From NCBI RefSeq assembly GCF_949987535.1, contig NC_080082.1:47716374-47780373 (forward strand): a stretch of DNA of 64,000 nucleotides, written 5' to 3'. The notes below the pieces were generated by a model, which saw only the letters and a list, made by a program, of their open reading frames with translations, did not search any database and was not told the DNA's origin. Below are positions 15,001 to 29,900 of the stretch, piece by piece. The position numbers were made by a program, and so were the translations under genes. Each line of letters begins with the position of its first letter. Position 1 is the stretch's first letter. The DNA is from Balaenoptera acutorostrata. Taxonomy: Eukaryota; Chordata; Mammalia; Artiodactyla; Balaenopteridae.

Positions 15001-18000
15001 TTATTTTTATTTGCATTTCCCTAAGAATTCATGACGTTGAATGGCTTTTCACATGATTGTAGGACATTTGACATCCTTTTTTGTGAAATGCCTGTTCAGG
15101 TCTTTTGCCCATTTTTAAAATGGGGTATTTATTGGTTTATAGGAATAATTTGTTTATTCTAGATACAACTGCTTTGTCAGAGATATGCATACATGAATTG
15201 AGAAACTTCTCCCAGTCTGTGGCTTGCCTTTTCACTCTTTTAAGAGTCTTTCAATGGACAGACATTTTTAATTTTGATGAAATGTTTTATGGTTACTGTT
15301 TTATTGTGTTTTAATATAAGAAATAATTTGCCTATCTCTAGATCATGAAGACATTCTTCTATATTTTCTTCTAGAAGTTTTATAGATTTAGCTTCCACAT
15401 TTAGGCATATAATCTATATTGAATTAATTTTTGTGTATAGTGTTTGATATGGGGCAAGGTTTACTTTTTTCTGTATGGATAATCTCTTGCTCCAGCATTC
15501 TTTATTTAAAACACTGTTGTGTTCTCACTGAGTTGGTGCCTTTGACATAAACCAGACGATAGTATATGTGATCCATTTGTGGACTCTCTCTGTTACATTG
15601 GTCTATTTGTCTATTCTCACACCAGTACTACACTTTTTTAAGTACTGTAGCTTATAGTGGGTCTTGGGAAATGGTATTTAAGTCCTCCAACTTTGCTCTC
15701 CTTCAAGGTGGTTCTGGCATTTTAAGTCTAATGCATCTCCATGTTTATTTTAGAAAGGGTTGTCAGTTTCTTCAAAAACATTGCTGGAATTTTGATAGCT
15801 GCATTGATTATATGAATCAGTTTGGAGAACATGGATATATCTTAACAGTCAGGAGATCCCTAAGTCAGGGATCCAGACACGATGCCAATACTTGATCAGT
15901 GGATCTCTGGGACTGAGTAGTAGATGTCTGTTAGATATCTACTGGATTGAATTTAATTTTAAGATAACTATTGAAATTAGCTTCTTTGAATTATGTACAT
16001 TATCCAGGTTATTAGCAGCAATTTCCATTATGCCTTTAAATAAAATACTGAATTTTAAAACTGAAGCTTTAACTATTTCTCAGTTTGGGTTACGGAATGG
16101 CTCCTGGTTTAGAGGTTCTTTGGCCTCTGTTGTGGGTTATAGTGATGTGTTTCTGATTCAGAGTCTTTATTTTGGAAGTATGTTTTGTTCATTTACATAC
16201 TGCATTTAAGACTGTCTGGAGAAATAATGCAGTAACTCTGTCCTTTTTTTTTTTTTAATTATTTATTTATTTATTTATGGCTGTGTTGGGTCTTCGTTTC
16301 TGTGCGAGGGCTTTCTCTAGTTGCAGCAAGTGGGGGCCGCTCTTCATCGCAGTGCACGGGCCTCTCATTATCGTGGCCTCTCTTGTTGCAGAGCACAGGC
16401 TCCAGACGCACAAGCTCAGCAATTGTGGCTCACGGGCCTAGTTGCTCCGCGGCATGTGGGATCTTCCCAGACCAGGGCTCGAACCCGTGTCCCCTGCATT
16501 GGCAGGCAGATTCTCAACCACTGCGCCACCAGGGAAGCCCCAACTCTGTCCTTTAAGTTTACTCAGTGCCAGTTAAATTTTAGGATCCCTTTCCACTTAT
16601 TTGCACACTGTTAGTGTCATCTGAAGGATTTAATTAACTTTACAGCATTTGGTTACTTAACTTTACAGCATTTGGAATACAAGTTCTCTGATTTCGATTC
16701 TAGATTAATTTTCCTGGTGAATACTTTAAAATTCATGTTGAAAATTGTTATTGTTTTTTCCTGGTTTTAAAATCCTGTTCCTTTTTTTTCAGAGACAAAA
16801 GGATCTGTCCTGATCGACACCATGTTAATCCAGAAGTAGACATGCCAAGGAAGTTATCCAACCAAACTCTACCAGTGTCTGGATACATAAAAGTAAGTCC
16901 TATTAAAGAACTTGTCCAATGCTTAATGGTCATTTTAATGAACAACTTTCATTCTTTAAGAGGTAGAATTTAATAGAATGCAATTATGGCAGTATTAATT
17001 ACCACCATTAATCTGACAGTAGGCACTTATTTTAAGGGTTCTTATATTGTGCTGTATTTCAAGGTGCCAGTTTGTTCAGAAAACCAAGATCAAATTGGAA
17101 GATAGATAAACCACTTAAATTTAGGGATTTCTTAAATATATTTTTAGAAAGTTGTTTCCCTTTGGGGACTATTAAAAATAATGTGATGATTACGTGAACC
17201 TTTTCAGATCATCCATGATTATTCCTTTGGGGAATATTCTGAGATGCAGATAGAATTGCTGAGTTGAGTTGTCACTTTCTTGTGACTCTTTTTTTTTTTA
17301 TTATTTCTTCCTTTCTTTTTGAGTTTGAGTGTTCTGCCTTCACCTTCCCTTTCCCTTAGGGCGAATCTGTTATGTTCATTCATGCCTGTGCTCCTCCTTG
17401 TGTGGCTGTGCTGTACTCGTTTCCTGGGGCTGTTGTACAGATACCATGAACTGGGTGCCTTACAACAGCACAGATTTATTCTCTGACAGTCCTGGGAGCC
17501 AGAGTTTGAAATCAAGGTGTCAGCAGTCTGTGCTCCATCTGAAGACTCTGGAAGACAGTCCTTTTCCTGCCTCTTCCAGCTGCTGTTGACTCCAGGCGTT
17601 CCCTGGCCTGTCTTCACCTCGTGGCCACGTCCCTCCAGTCTCTGCCTTCATCTTCACATCACCCTCTCCTCTTCTCTCTGTGCCTCTTATAAAGCACACT
17701 TGTCAGTGGATAAAGGGCCCACCCCCATAATCCACAGTGATCTCCTCACCCAGAGATACTTAATTACATCTGCCAACACCTTTTTTCCAAATAAGGTCAC
17801 AGTCACAGATCGTGGGAGTTAGCACAGAGAGTTTTCTTTGGGGGCGTGGCGGGAGGCATGGATTACCATTCAACCCAATACAGGTTTCATTGATGAAATG
17901 ATTTTTTTCTTAATTTCTGATTCTTTCCCAAGTTCTATCACCTCATTTCTACATTTTAAAATTCTGATTTATGTGGTTCTTTTATATCATATATCATTTT

Positions 18001-20899
18001 CTTAATAAGCTAAAAGGCAGCTAGTTTTGAAATTGGAGTACAGTTTTAATCTATTTTGTGGATATGTTTTTCTGGTGGCCTTCATTGTCTCTAGGGACTG
18101 TTATTCTGCTTCTTATTCCCTTTTTTATTATTGTAACTTAACATGGGATTTGACCTTGATACTTTGCTGTTGCTCATTTTTTGACAAAATTCCTTTTCCT
18201 TAAATTTAAGGAGGAGGTGTGGGTCAGGATAACTTTTCTAATTTCAGAGTTTCCATTTCTGTTGTTTCCATGTCTTGTTAAAAAAAAAATGAAAACACAG
18301 TTTCTGAGATTTTTGAGATGCCCTGGCTCTGTGCCCCTCACCCAGGTTTATCTGGCCTTTTTCTTCCTTCATCTTTCTTGTCCCTGGGTGGACAGTTAGG
18401 AGATTTCACAGGGGCCCAGCCTTCACCCACTATCAGAATGCGTGAAAGCCTTCCGGTTCAGCTGCCCTTGTCAGCCAGGCCCACCGTGTTTTCGGTGAAT
18501 ACCTGCTGCCTCTTGTGGAATCCTCCTGGTCCTAGTCTTTCAGACGAGCTCATACCTCCCAGTGCTGCTTCCTGCACAGACAGTGACGCCATGCAGGTCT
18601 TGCGATGTGGGTGGGTTTTACTCATCTGCTATTTTTGTTGTTGTTATCTAAGTTAATAGATTTTATTTTTTTGAGCAGTTTTAGTTTTACAGAAAAACTG
18701 AGCAGAAAATACAGAGTTCCCCTGTACTCTCCCCCGGCACCCCCCACCAGTTTCCCCTATTATTAACATCTTTCATTATTGTGGTACATGTGTGGTAATA
18801 GATGAGCCAATATTGATAATTATTATTATTATTTTTAAAAAATATTAATTAATTTATTTTTTAAAGAGCTCCTGACTTATTTATTTATTTATTTATTTAC
18901 TTTATTTATTTTTTTGGCTGTGTTGGGTCTTCGTTTCTGTGCGAGGGCTTTCTCTAGTTGTGGCAAACGGGGGCCACTCGCGGTGCGCAAGCCTCTCATG
19001 GTCGCAGCCTCTCTTGTTGCGGGGCACAGGCTCCAGACGCGCAGGCTCAGTAGTTGTGGCTCATGGGCCTAGTTGCTCCGCGGCATGTGGGATCTTCCCA
19101 GACCAGGGCTCGAACCTGTGTCCCCTGCATTGACAGGCAGATTCTCAGCCATTGCGCCACCAGGGAAGCCCCCATGATAATTATTATTAACTAAAGCCTA
19201 CAGTTTAAGTTAAGGTTCACTCCTTGTAGTGTACGTTCTATGGACTTTGCCAAGTGTATGATGACACATATCCACCATTACAGTATCACACAGAATACTT
19301 TCACTGCCCTGAAAATCCCCTGTGCACTCCACCCGTCCATCCCTTTACCTCTTCCCCAGAATTCCTAGCAGTCACCCATCTTTTTACCGTCTCTGTAGTT
19401 TTGCCTTTTTCAAAATGTCATATAGTTGCAATCATACAGGGTGTAGGTTTTTTGAACTGGCTTCTTTCATTTAGCAGTTTGCATTTAAGATTCTTCCATG
19501 CCTTTTTGTGGCTTAATAGGTTATTTTTATTGCTGAATATACTACAGTTTGTTTATCCATTCACCTATTGAAGGACATCTTGGGTGCTTCCAATTTTTGG
19601 CAATTATGAATAATGCTAGGATAAATATTCAAGTGCAGGTTTTTGTGTAGACAGAAGTTTTCAACTCATTTGGGTAAATAAATACCAAAGAGTGTGACTG
19701 TTGTGTGTGATTATATACAGTAAGACTATGTTTTGCTTTGTAAGAAACTACAAAACTGTTTTCTGAAGTGACTATACCATTTTACATTCTTACCAGCAGT
19801 GAATGAATGAGACTTCTTGTTGTTCCACATCCTTGCCAGTATTTGACGTTGTCAGTGTTTTAGATCTTAGCCATTCAATTAGGTGTGTAGTGGTATCTCA
19901 TTGTCTTAATTTGCAATTCCCTGATGACATGTGATGTTGAGCACCTTTTCATATGCTTATTTATCAGCTGTATGTCTTCTTTGCTGAAATATCTGTGAGA
20001 TAATATGTTCAGGTTTTTTGCCCAGTTTTTAATTGAGTTGTTTGTTTTCTTATTATTGAGTTTTAAGAGTCCTTTGTATATTTTGGATACTAGTCTTATC
20101 AGATATGTGTTTCGTAAAAATTTTCTCCCAGCCATTGGCTTGTCTTTTCATTTTCTTTATATAGTCAGCTCCTGTTATCCGTGGATTCAACCAAACTCAA
20201 ATCTAAAATATTTGGCAAGCAAGACTTGAATTTGCAGTGGTCCAGCAACTATTTACATAGCATTTGCATTGTATTTACAACTATTTACATAGCATTTACA
20301 TTGTATTAGGTATTATGAATAATCTAGAGATGATTTAAAGTACATCCTTAGGCTGTCCTTAGGTTATATGCAAATTCTTACACCATTTTATGTAAGGGAC
20401 TTAAGCATCCAAGAATTTTGGTATTCACAGGGGGTCCTGGAACCAATCCTCCATGGATACTAAAAGATGATTATAGTGTCATTTGGACAGCAGAAATTTT
20501 TAATTTTAATGAAGTCCAACTTTCCAATTTTTTCTTTCACAGATTGTGCTTTTGTCATTGTATCCAAAGAGTCAGTGCCAAACCCAGGGTCACCTGGAGT
20601 TTCTCCTATGTTATCATCCTCATCTGCTTTTATTTTGGGGTCCATGGGGATATTTTGTTAATTACGTTTTGTTGCAGTATGTCCCTTGGCTTTGGCTTTG
20701 CTGTCTCACTGCTCTGTCTGTCTTTATGTGGGGGATTCAGCGAGAGTCAAAAAATATAACAGCTCACTGCGGCCACCTTCCCAGAACCCCTCTAACCAAG
20801 ACCCTCCTTTTTATTTAATTTTATTTTTATTTTTTACTTTATTGAAGTATAGTTGATTTTCAATGTAGTGTTTCTGTTGTACAGCAAAGACTGATTCAG

Positions 20900-20952
<53 letters not shown>

Positions 20953-23900
20953 TTCTTGTTCATATTCTTTTCCATTATGGTTTATTACAGGATATTGAAT
21001 ATAGTTCCCTGTGCTATACAGTAGGACCTTGTTGTTGTTTATCTGTTTTATATGTATTAGTTTGTATCTGCTAATCCCAAACTCCTAATTTATCCCTCCC
21101 CCACCCCCTTTCCTCTTTGGCAACCATAAGTTTGTTTTCTATGTCTGTCAGTCTGTTTCTGTTACGTAAATAAGGTCATTTGTGTCATATTTTAGATTCC
21201 ACGTATAAGTGATATCATATAATATTTGTCTTTCTCTGTCTGACTTACTTCAGTCAGTATGATCATCTCTAGGTCCATCCATGTTGCTGCAAATGGCATT
21301 ATTTCATTCTTTTTTATGGCTGAGTAATATTCCATTGTGTATATATACCACATCTTCTTTATTCAGTCATCTGTTGATGGACATTTAGGTTGCTTCCATG
21401 TCTTGACTGTTGTAAATAGTGCTGCTATGAACATTGGGGTGCCTGTATCTTTTCGAATTAGAGTTTTCTCTGGATATATGCCCAGGAGTGGGATTGCTGG
21501 ATCATATGCTAGCTCTATTTTTAGTTTGTGAAGGAACCTCCATGCTGTTTTCCATAGTGGCTGCACCAATTTACATTCCCACCAACAGTGTAGGAGGATT
21601 CCCTTTTCTCCACATCCTCTCCAGCATTTATTGTTTGTAAACTTTTTAATGATGGCCATTCTGACCGGTGTGAGGTGGTACCTCATTGTAGTTTTGATTT
21701 GCATTTCTCTAATATTTAGTGATGTTGAGCATCTTTTCATGTGCCTTTTGGCCATCTCTGTGTCTTCTTTGGAGAAATGGTCTTCTGCCCATTTTTTGAT
21801 TGGGTTATTTGTTTTTGTTCTTGTTTTAGAGTTGTATGAGCTGTTTGTATATTTTGGAAATTAAGCCCTTGTCAGTCGCATCATTTGCAAATATTTTCTT
21901 CTGTTCCATAGGTTGTCTTTTCATTTTGTTTATGGTTTCCTTTGCTGTGCAAAAGCTTATAACCTTGATTAGGTCCCATTTGTGTACTTTCGCATTTATT
22001 TCTGTTGCCTTCAGAGACTGACCTAAGAAAACATTGGTACAATTTATGTCAGAGAATGTTTTGCCTATGTTCTCTTCTAGAAGTTTTATGGTGTCATGTC
22101 TTATATTTAAGTCTTTAAGCCATTTTGAGTTTATTTTTCTTTATGTTGTGAGGGTGTGTTCTAACTTCATTGATTTACATGCAGCTGTCCAGCTTTCCCA
22201 ACACCACTTGCTGAAGAGACTGTCTTTTCTCCATTGTATATTCTTGCTTCCTTTGTTGAAGATTAATTGACTGTAGGTGTGTGGGTTTATTTCTGGGCTC
22301 TCTATTCTGTTCCATTGATCCATATGTCTGTTTTTGTGTCAGTATCACACTGTTCTGATTACCGTAGCTTTGTGGTATTGTCTGAAGTCTGGGAGAGTTA
22401 TGCCTCCAGTTTTGTTCTTTTTCCTCAGGATTGCTTTGGAAATTCTGGGCCTTTTATGGTTCCATATATATTTTAGGATTATTCTAGTCCTGTGAAAAAT
22501 GTCATGGATAATTTGATAGGGATCACATTAAATCTGTAAATTGCTTTGGGTAGTATGGCCATTTTAACAATATTAATTCTTCCAATCCAAGAGCATGGGA
22601 TATATTTCTATTGAATCATCTTCAATTTCCGTTATTAGTGTTTTATAGTTCTCAACATACAAGTCTTTCACATCCTTGGTCAGGTTGATTCCTAAGTATT
22701 TTATTTTTAAAAGGGATTTTTTTTTTAACTTTCCCTTTCTAATATTTCATTGTTAGTGTAAAGACATGCAACAAATTTCTGTATGTTATTAATCTTGTAT
22801 CCTGCTACCTTGCTGAGTTCATTTATCAGTTCTAGTAGTTTTTGTGTGGAGTCTTCAGGGTTTTCTATATACAGTATCATGTCATCTGCCTATAATGATA
22901 CTTTCACTTCTTCTCTTCCAATTTGGATACCTTTTATTTCTTTCTCTTGTCTGATTGCTGTGGCTAGGACTTCCAATACTACATTGAATAGAAGTGGTGA
23001 GAGTGGGCACACTTGTCTTGTTCCAGATTTTAACGGGAAGGCTTTCAGCTTTTACCATTGAGTATTATGTTGGCTGTGGATGTGTCATAAATAGCTTTTA
23101 TTATGTTGAGATATATTCCCTCTGTACCACTTTGGTAAGAGTTTTTATCATGAATGGATGTTGAATTTTATCAAATGCTTTTTCTACATCTATTGAGATG
23201 ACCATGTGGTTTTTATCTTTACTTTTGTTGATGGAGTGTATCACATTTATTGATTTGCATATGTTGAACCATCCTTGTGACCCTGGGATGAATCCAGCTT
23301 GATCGTGGTGTATGATCTTTTTTATGTGTTGTTGGATTCAGTCTGCTAATATTTGATTGAGAATTTTTGCAACTATATTCATCAAAGATATTGGCCTGTG
23401 ATTTTATTTTGTGGTGTTATCTTTGTCTGCTTTTGGTACCAGGGTGATAGTGGCTTCATAGAATGACTTTGGGAGTGTTCCCTCCTCTTCAATCTTTTGG
23501 AAGAGTTTGAGAAGGATTGGTATTAGTTGTTCTTTGTATGTTTGATAGAATTCCCCAGTGAAGCCATCTGGTCCTGGACTTTTGTTTGCAGGGAGTTTTT
23601 AAATTACATACCCTTATACCCCTGGTTCCCAGGGTATCTGCTTTCTGTCACTATGGTTTTGTCTTTTACTGGAATTTCATATTAATGGAATTGTACAGTA
23701 TGTGGTCTTTTGAGTCTGATTTCTATTACTCAGTGTATTACTTTTGAGATTCGCCTGTGTTGTTCTATTTTATTGCTATGTAGGATTCCATTGTGTGTTT
23801 GTCTGTTCACAGATCGGTGGACATTTGGGTTGTTGACAGTTTCTGGCTGCTTTGATCATTTGTGTTACATCTTTGACAGTACATTTTCTTTTCTCTTGAG

Positions 23901-26900
23901 TAAGACCTAGGAGTGGAATTGCTGAGTCATATGATAACTGTATGTTTGTAAGAAACTGCCAAACAGTTTTCCAAAGAGGTGGTACCATTTCACATTCTGA
24001 CCAGCACTGCACGCAAGAATTCCAGCTGGTCCACATTCTCATCAGTACTTGATATTCTCAGTCTGTAATTTTTGCCACTCTGTTGCATTTGCACTGGTAT
24101 CTTATTTGTGTCACCCTGGTGATAAAGAATCTTAGACATCTTTCCACTGCTTACTGGCCATTTGTATCTCTTCTTTTGTTAACTTTCTGTTTAGAATTTT
24201 TGCCCATTTTTTATTTGGGTTTCCTTCTTGTTGAATTTTAACAGTTCTTTATATATTCTAGATATCCTTTGTCAGATATATTGCAAATGTTTTCTCCCAA
24301 TGGAAAAGCAAAAGTTTTTAATTTTGATGAAGCCTAGTTTTTTACTTTTTTATTTTGTATTTTGTGCTTTTCATGCCATAAGAAATCTTTGCCTACCATA
24401 TGGTTGCAAAGATTTTTCCCAGCGTTTTTATTCTAGAAGCTGTATAGTTTTACATTTAGCTCTGTGATGCATCTCAAGTTAACTTTTGTATGTGGCAGAG
24501 TTTTTTAAAAGGAGGCAAGGTTTTTTCTTCTGGATAATTGGTTGCTCCAGCATCATTGACTATAAAGACCTTCTTTTTCCCCTAAGTTACATTGGCACCT
24601 TTGACAAAAATTAGGAGACCATATATGTGATTTCTGAATTCTTTTTTACTATTTATTTATTTATTTGGCTGTGTCAGGTCTTAGTTGCAGCACGCAGGCT
24701 CTTTGTTGCAGTGCGTGGGCTCCCTAGGTGTGGTACGCAGGCTCTAGAGCACGCAGGCTTAGTTGCCCCCCTCACATGTGGGTTCTTAGTTCCTCGACCA
24801 GGGATCGAACCTGCGTCCCCTGCATTGGAAGGCAGATTCTTAACCACTAGACCACCAGGGAAGTCCTGATTTCTGAATTCTTTATTCTGCTCCTTGGTTT
24901 CTTTGTCCTTATACAGTATCACACTGGTTTTATAATCTTGAAAACTGGTGGGTAAGTCTTCCAACTTTGCCTGTCTTCTTCAGTATCCTTTTGACTATTA
25001 CTTTGCGTGTCCATATAAAATTTTAGACTCAGGGTACCAATATCTATTATACTTAGAATCCTGGTGGGATTTTGATTGGCATTGCATTGAGTCTGATACC
25101 GGACCAACCTTGGGTCCACTTGCCTGTGTGCATGGTAAAGCCACTCTACTGACGCCAGGTTGTAGCGAAGGAAGTTCAGCGTTTATTGTAAGGTGCCAAT
25201 ACAAGGAGAACGAGTGGCTCATGCTTTAAAAACCCCCAACTCCCCAGTGGGTTTCAGGAAAGCATTTTTAAGGCCAGGTGAGGGATGGGGAGTGAGAGGG
25301 TAGGTGATCAGCTCCTGCACAATTCTCTGATTGGTTGACGGTGAGATAACAGAGTAGTGTCACGGGGATTAACATTATCAATCCTTAGGCCCCGGTAGGC
25401 CTGGGGGCTATGTGCTCATTGGTCATCAAGTAGTTAACATCTTCTATTTGGTGTGGGGTTTTCACATCTGTAAAACAACTCAGGAAACGCGCACAGGTAC
25501 AATTACCTGAGTACTTCATAGAGAAGCTAAAGCAGAGGATATGGGGGAGGGGTCTGACATGGGAAGGCCCCACAGGGTCCTACTCGGTTTCAAGTCTATA
25601 GATTAGTACAGGAAGAATTGACATCTTAGCAGTACTGAGTCTTCGTAGTCCATTAACGTGGTATATCACTGCATTTGTCTAGGTCATCTTTAATTTTCTA
25701 AGCAATGTGTTACAATTTTCAGTAGATCTTTTACTTTTTGTGTTAAACTTATCCCTAGTATTTCATGTTTTTGGATGTCATTGTTGTTTTTCCTTAAACT
25801 TCATTTTCTAATTGTGTTAGAAATGCGATTGATTTCTGTATCTTACCTTGTGTCCTGCAACCTTAACAAACTGAATTACTGGTGAGAGGGGAATCGAAAC
25901 AGGTGGGGAGGTGTGTGGCCAGAAGGGACCCTCCCACGTGCCCAGGACTGAGGGGTTTCCCGCCACCCGGGATGTTCGGTGCTGGAACCAGGACGAGTGG
26001 GTCACCTGTCTGGAGGCCTCACGCTCTGCCCCTCCTGTCAGGAGAGTCCAGTCCACAAGCTGCTTTTTGCCACCTCCGTTCTGCCAGCTCAGTGTGTCGT
26101 GGATGTGCTGATGCCGTGTGGAGGGGACTGCCACAGACTGATGCCTGCTCGGCCTGGACTTTGTTCATCAGTGTGTGCTGAACACAGAGCCATCTAACAT
26201 AGGAAATGTGGGGGAAAAGGAACTCTCCCCTTATTCCTGTCATCCTAAAACAGTCACCATTGGCATCTTAGTATATTTTCTCTGTTACTTTTCTTTGTGC
26301 ATCTTTCAGAAAATATATTTGCAGTTGGAGTGTATGTTATATCCTGCCAAGCTCTCATAACATTGTAGTGAGAGTTTTTCCCATCCCCTGCACCTCCTCC
26401 CCACTGACTCCTGTCACCCAGTGGGCTTCTGTCTGGGATGCCAGGTTGTTGGGGCCCCTAAACCATAGGGGAGAAGACTCCCTGGGAGAGGCCATGTGCC
26501 AGGCTAGAAGGAATACTGAATTCCCTGCCCAAGATGAGGGCCGGCTTGACAGAGCACTGGGGGTTCACTGAGGCAGATTCTCCACGGGCTGGAGGATGTC
26601 TGGGTTGGGAACCATGATAGATGTGGTACTTGTCCTCTCCCGGCTCTCCTTCCAGTGGGGATGGTCAGCAGTGAGTAAGATGGTGACCGTGCTGCGGAGA
26701 GGATGAAATGCAGTGAAGTTCTGCGGTGTGTGCTGGGGGACACGGGGCCCTTTGGAAATTAGAGGCAGGGAGGGGCCCTCTGAGGAGGGGTCAGCTGCCC
26801 TGGGGGCCAAATGATAAGAAGGATCCAGCCTTGAGACTATCTAGGGAAGAATATTCCAGGCAGAGGAAGCAGCAAGTGCAAAGGCCCTGAGGTAGGAGTT

Positions 26901-29900
26901 ATGTGGAATGTTTGTGGAGTAGGACAAGGCTTACGGCGAGTGTGAAGGGGGCAGGCAATGAAGCTGGGGCGGGGGGGAGCACAGAGGAGAGCCACAGGCT
27001 GTCGGCCCTCTGAGATCCAGCACCTTTTGGTCACAAGGGCTGACCTCTCCCCTGCCTGCCCTGCCTCCCAGATGGCACTGCCCACCAAATAACCACTGCT
27101 CACTCCTGCTCTGTAGCCAGGGCTCCCTGCCCTAATGCATACTGTTTGCCCCCCGTCTGGAATGCCTCCTCCGTACTCTTGCATACCTGTGCACGCCGAC
27201 ACCCCGACACATGCCAATAACCCTGCGTACGCTTGCCCGTGAAGGGTTGTCTTGACCACACACCGGCTGTGGCACGTCTGTCCACCCATGGTTGCTTAGG
27301 GTCCCTGTAGGACGTGCTTCCTCTGCGTCCCTCGTGCCTCATGCACAGCAGGCTCTTACTAAAATACTTCAGAAAGGGCTCAAGAGACGAGGAGGCTATT
27401 TTTTTTAAGGATTTTTATAAAGTGCAGTTAAAAAGTAAACAAAGGAACACTTACTAATAATAAAGCTTTAAACTAATATTTACCCAAAACCCCTTCCATT
27501 AGATTTAAAGTGAAACTATAATTATTTGTGTGTATGCTAAGGTTTTTATTTTGTGTTTTGGTCAGTTTCCTAGTTTATTGTTAAATCCCTGTTGTGTGCT
27601 TTGGGCTCTTAGGTCAGGTGCTGACTTCTGCAGATACCTCTTTGCTTCAGAGTGAGGTTTTTTTTGTTGTTTTTTTTTTTTTTGAAGGGATTTTATTTAT
27701 TTATTTATTTTAACATCTTTATTGGAGTACAATTGCTTTACAGTGGTGTGTTAGAGTGAGTTTGTTTTCTGAATATGTTTACTGTTTATGTTTCAGATAA
27801 TACCCTTTTATATTTTGAATGCAACAAATTACTTTGGTCGTATAGTTGATAAACACGTGGATCTTTATGCAACTCTTACTGCTGAAATGAAAGAGTATTT
27901 TGAAGAGTCCAGTAATAAAACAACTGTTGAAAAGGTGGAGAAATTTGGATTATATGGATTAGCAGAAAAAGTAGTTTTCCACAGGTAAAATGTCTCTTTA
28001 TTTCATCTCAAGAGGTTGTGAAGCATAAGGTAACTTCAAGTGGCGTTGAATCCCTCTTTTCACCTCTGTGCATCTGACCGGTATACACATACTGAGCCTG
28101 GCTGCCTCCCGGGAGGGTGCTGGTGGGGTCGTGCCCACCCTAGTCCGGCTCAGCTGTGCTCTCGAGGCTCATCTGCCCTGGGGCTGCTGAGCACAGAGCG
28201 TGGATGACAGTGTGACATTTACATATGGACAGTTATCGACTCACTTAATTCTTACGAAATTCCTATAAAGTGGGCACGGTTCCCATTTTACAGATAAGCA
28301 GACTGAGCCCTGGTGAGGTTACGTAAGTTAGCTAGGTCAGCTCAAGAAGTGGCATTGTCAGCGTTCCATCCTGCCTCGTGTGCCTGTTTGCACCGACGTC
28401 CCTCGAATGCCCCACCCGTCCCCGCTTGGTGATAGCCCAGATTGAGAACCTTGGAACATTTAATTTGCTATGTTAATTTTTCTTGTGTTGTCAGATAAAG
28501 GAATTTCCTTTATTCAACATAGGTATATTTGAATTAAATAAATCATGGCTAAGTGCTCTTGATGACTCCAGTTATTTTATTTCTAGTATGGAGTAAAGCC
28601 ATGCAGTTTAGGGAACTTTTGTGTAGTTTGCTTCTAACGAGGAAGCCGAGGCGACGATTATGTCCCTTTGGGTCTCTGTGTTAGACCAAGGCCACTGTTG
28701 TCCTGTAGGGTTCAGGTGTTGGAGATGAGCCAGAAGGAGGACACGTGGGCCCTGGATAATGTCCTCGTGAAGTTCATTGATGAAGGCAGGACCAAACTCA
28801 TCGCAAGAGACCAGTTGCTTCACCTCCCAGAAAGTTTCCACACTCTGCCCCCGCAAGCTGTGGAGTTTATCGTTTGTAGAGTGAAACCCACGGACAATGA
28901 AATTGAATGGAATCCAAAGGTGAGTTATTTTGGCTTTTTGTATTTTGTTGACTTTCAGAATATATTTAACCCAGAATATACACAGAATTGAGGTGTATTT
29001 GAATTTGGAGTATTGGGTTTGGGTTAACTGCTTCATGTTTCTGGGCAGGAATGCACTTACAGCGCTATGTGTAGACTAGCTCTGAGCCCTCAGAGAGGCC
29101 GGGTGTGATTGGCCATGGTCGTCATTAGTGCTCACACACTTTGGGTGTAAAATATGCACTGTGCTAAAAATAAACTGGCTGTTACTTAAAGAGAATAAAC
29201 AGTGTACGCACTTAGAAAAGTGGATACCCCTGTCACGGGGGCACATAGGTGATGGACACTCTCCGGAGGGACCAGGTAATTCCACTGGGATTGGGAAGAT
29301 GGGCAAGGAAAGAGAGAGAGAGAGTCCAGAAAAGCTTCCAAAGGAGGGGCCATTCCCTCTGGGTCCCTCAGAATGGGTAACTAGGATGTCACCAAGTAGA
29401 GCGGATAAGGCACTGTGAAGGCGAAGAAGCCCCCCCTGTACCAAGACATGGGGCACATGCCGCCTCGGGTGGGTGGAGAGGCCCAGCCCTCGGCGCGGCA
29501 GGGACATCACCAGAGCAGTAAGTCCTGTTCATAACGAGGCTCCTGATTCTTCAAAGGAAGGCTAAATTTCATACAGTCTGATGAACAGGATATGAAAGAA
29601 GCCATTGCAGTTGGCAAAGCAAAAAGTTTGCTTATAAACAGTGGAGCTGAATGAGGACAGGTGCAGAGGTGAGTCCCAAGCACAGGTCTGTGCTGTGGAC
29701 TCGTCACACCGCGTGGTTCCCAGCGTGGGTGCGTGCCCCCCATCCCCTCTGTCAGCTGTCAACCTGTCTTTAAAGGATGGATGTTTCTTTCTTTGGAAGC
29801 TCAGTGAGAGAGTGAGAAGAGAGAATTCTGCTGTTGGTGGGGACCAGGGCCCCTCAGCCCCAGTGTCCCTGCTGCTGGGCAGCCCCAGTGTGTGACCTCG

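Larger units (their letters stand above)
18650..20820 (-). mobile_element. Old L1 3' region, broken by a SINE and a MER2
   Basis: T-rich sequence at 18650-18810, 19190-20160 and 20475-20680 reads on the - strand like an L1M 3' UTR and ORF2 end. Two later insertions split it. Confidence 0.6.
23600..25880 (-). mobile_element. Old L1, interrupted by a SINE and a solo LTR
   Basis: Decayed L1M-type 3' UTR/ORF2 on the - strand. Continuity across the inserts is visible: 'GGCATTGCATTGAGTC' before 25094 continues with 'AGTCTATAGATTAGTACAGG' after 25592, a normal L1 reading. Confidence 0.7.

Noticed and set aside
26837..27289. A 150-codon - strand frame
   Set aside because: No domain, no repeat-derived coding signal and no splice context. 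Chance frame in GC-rich intron.
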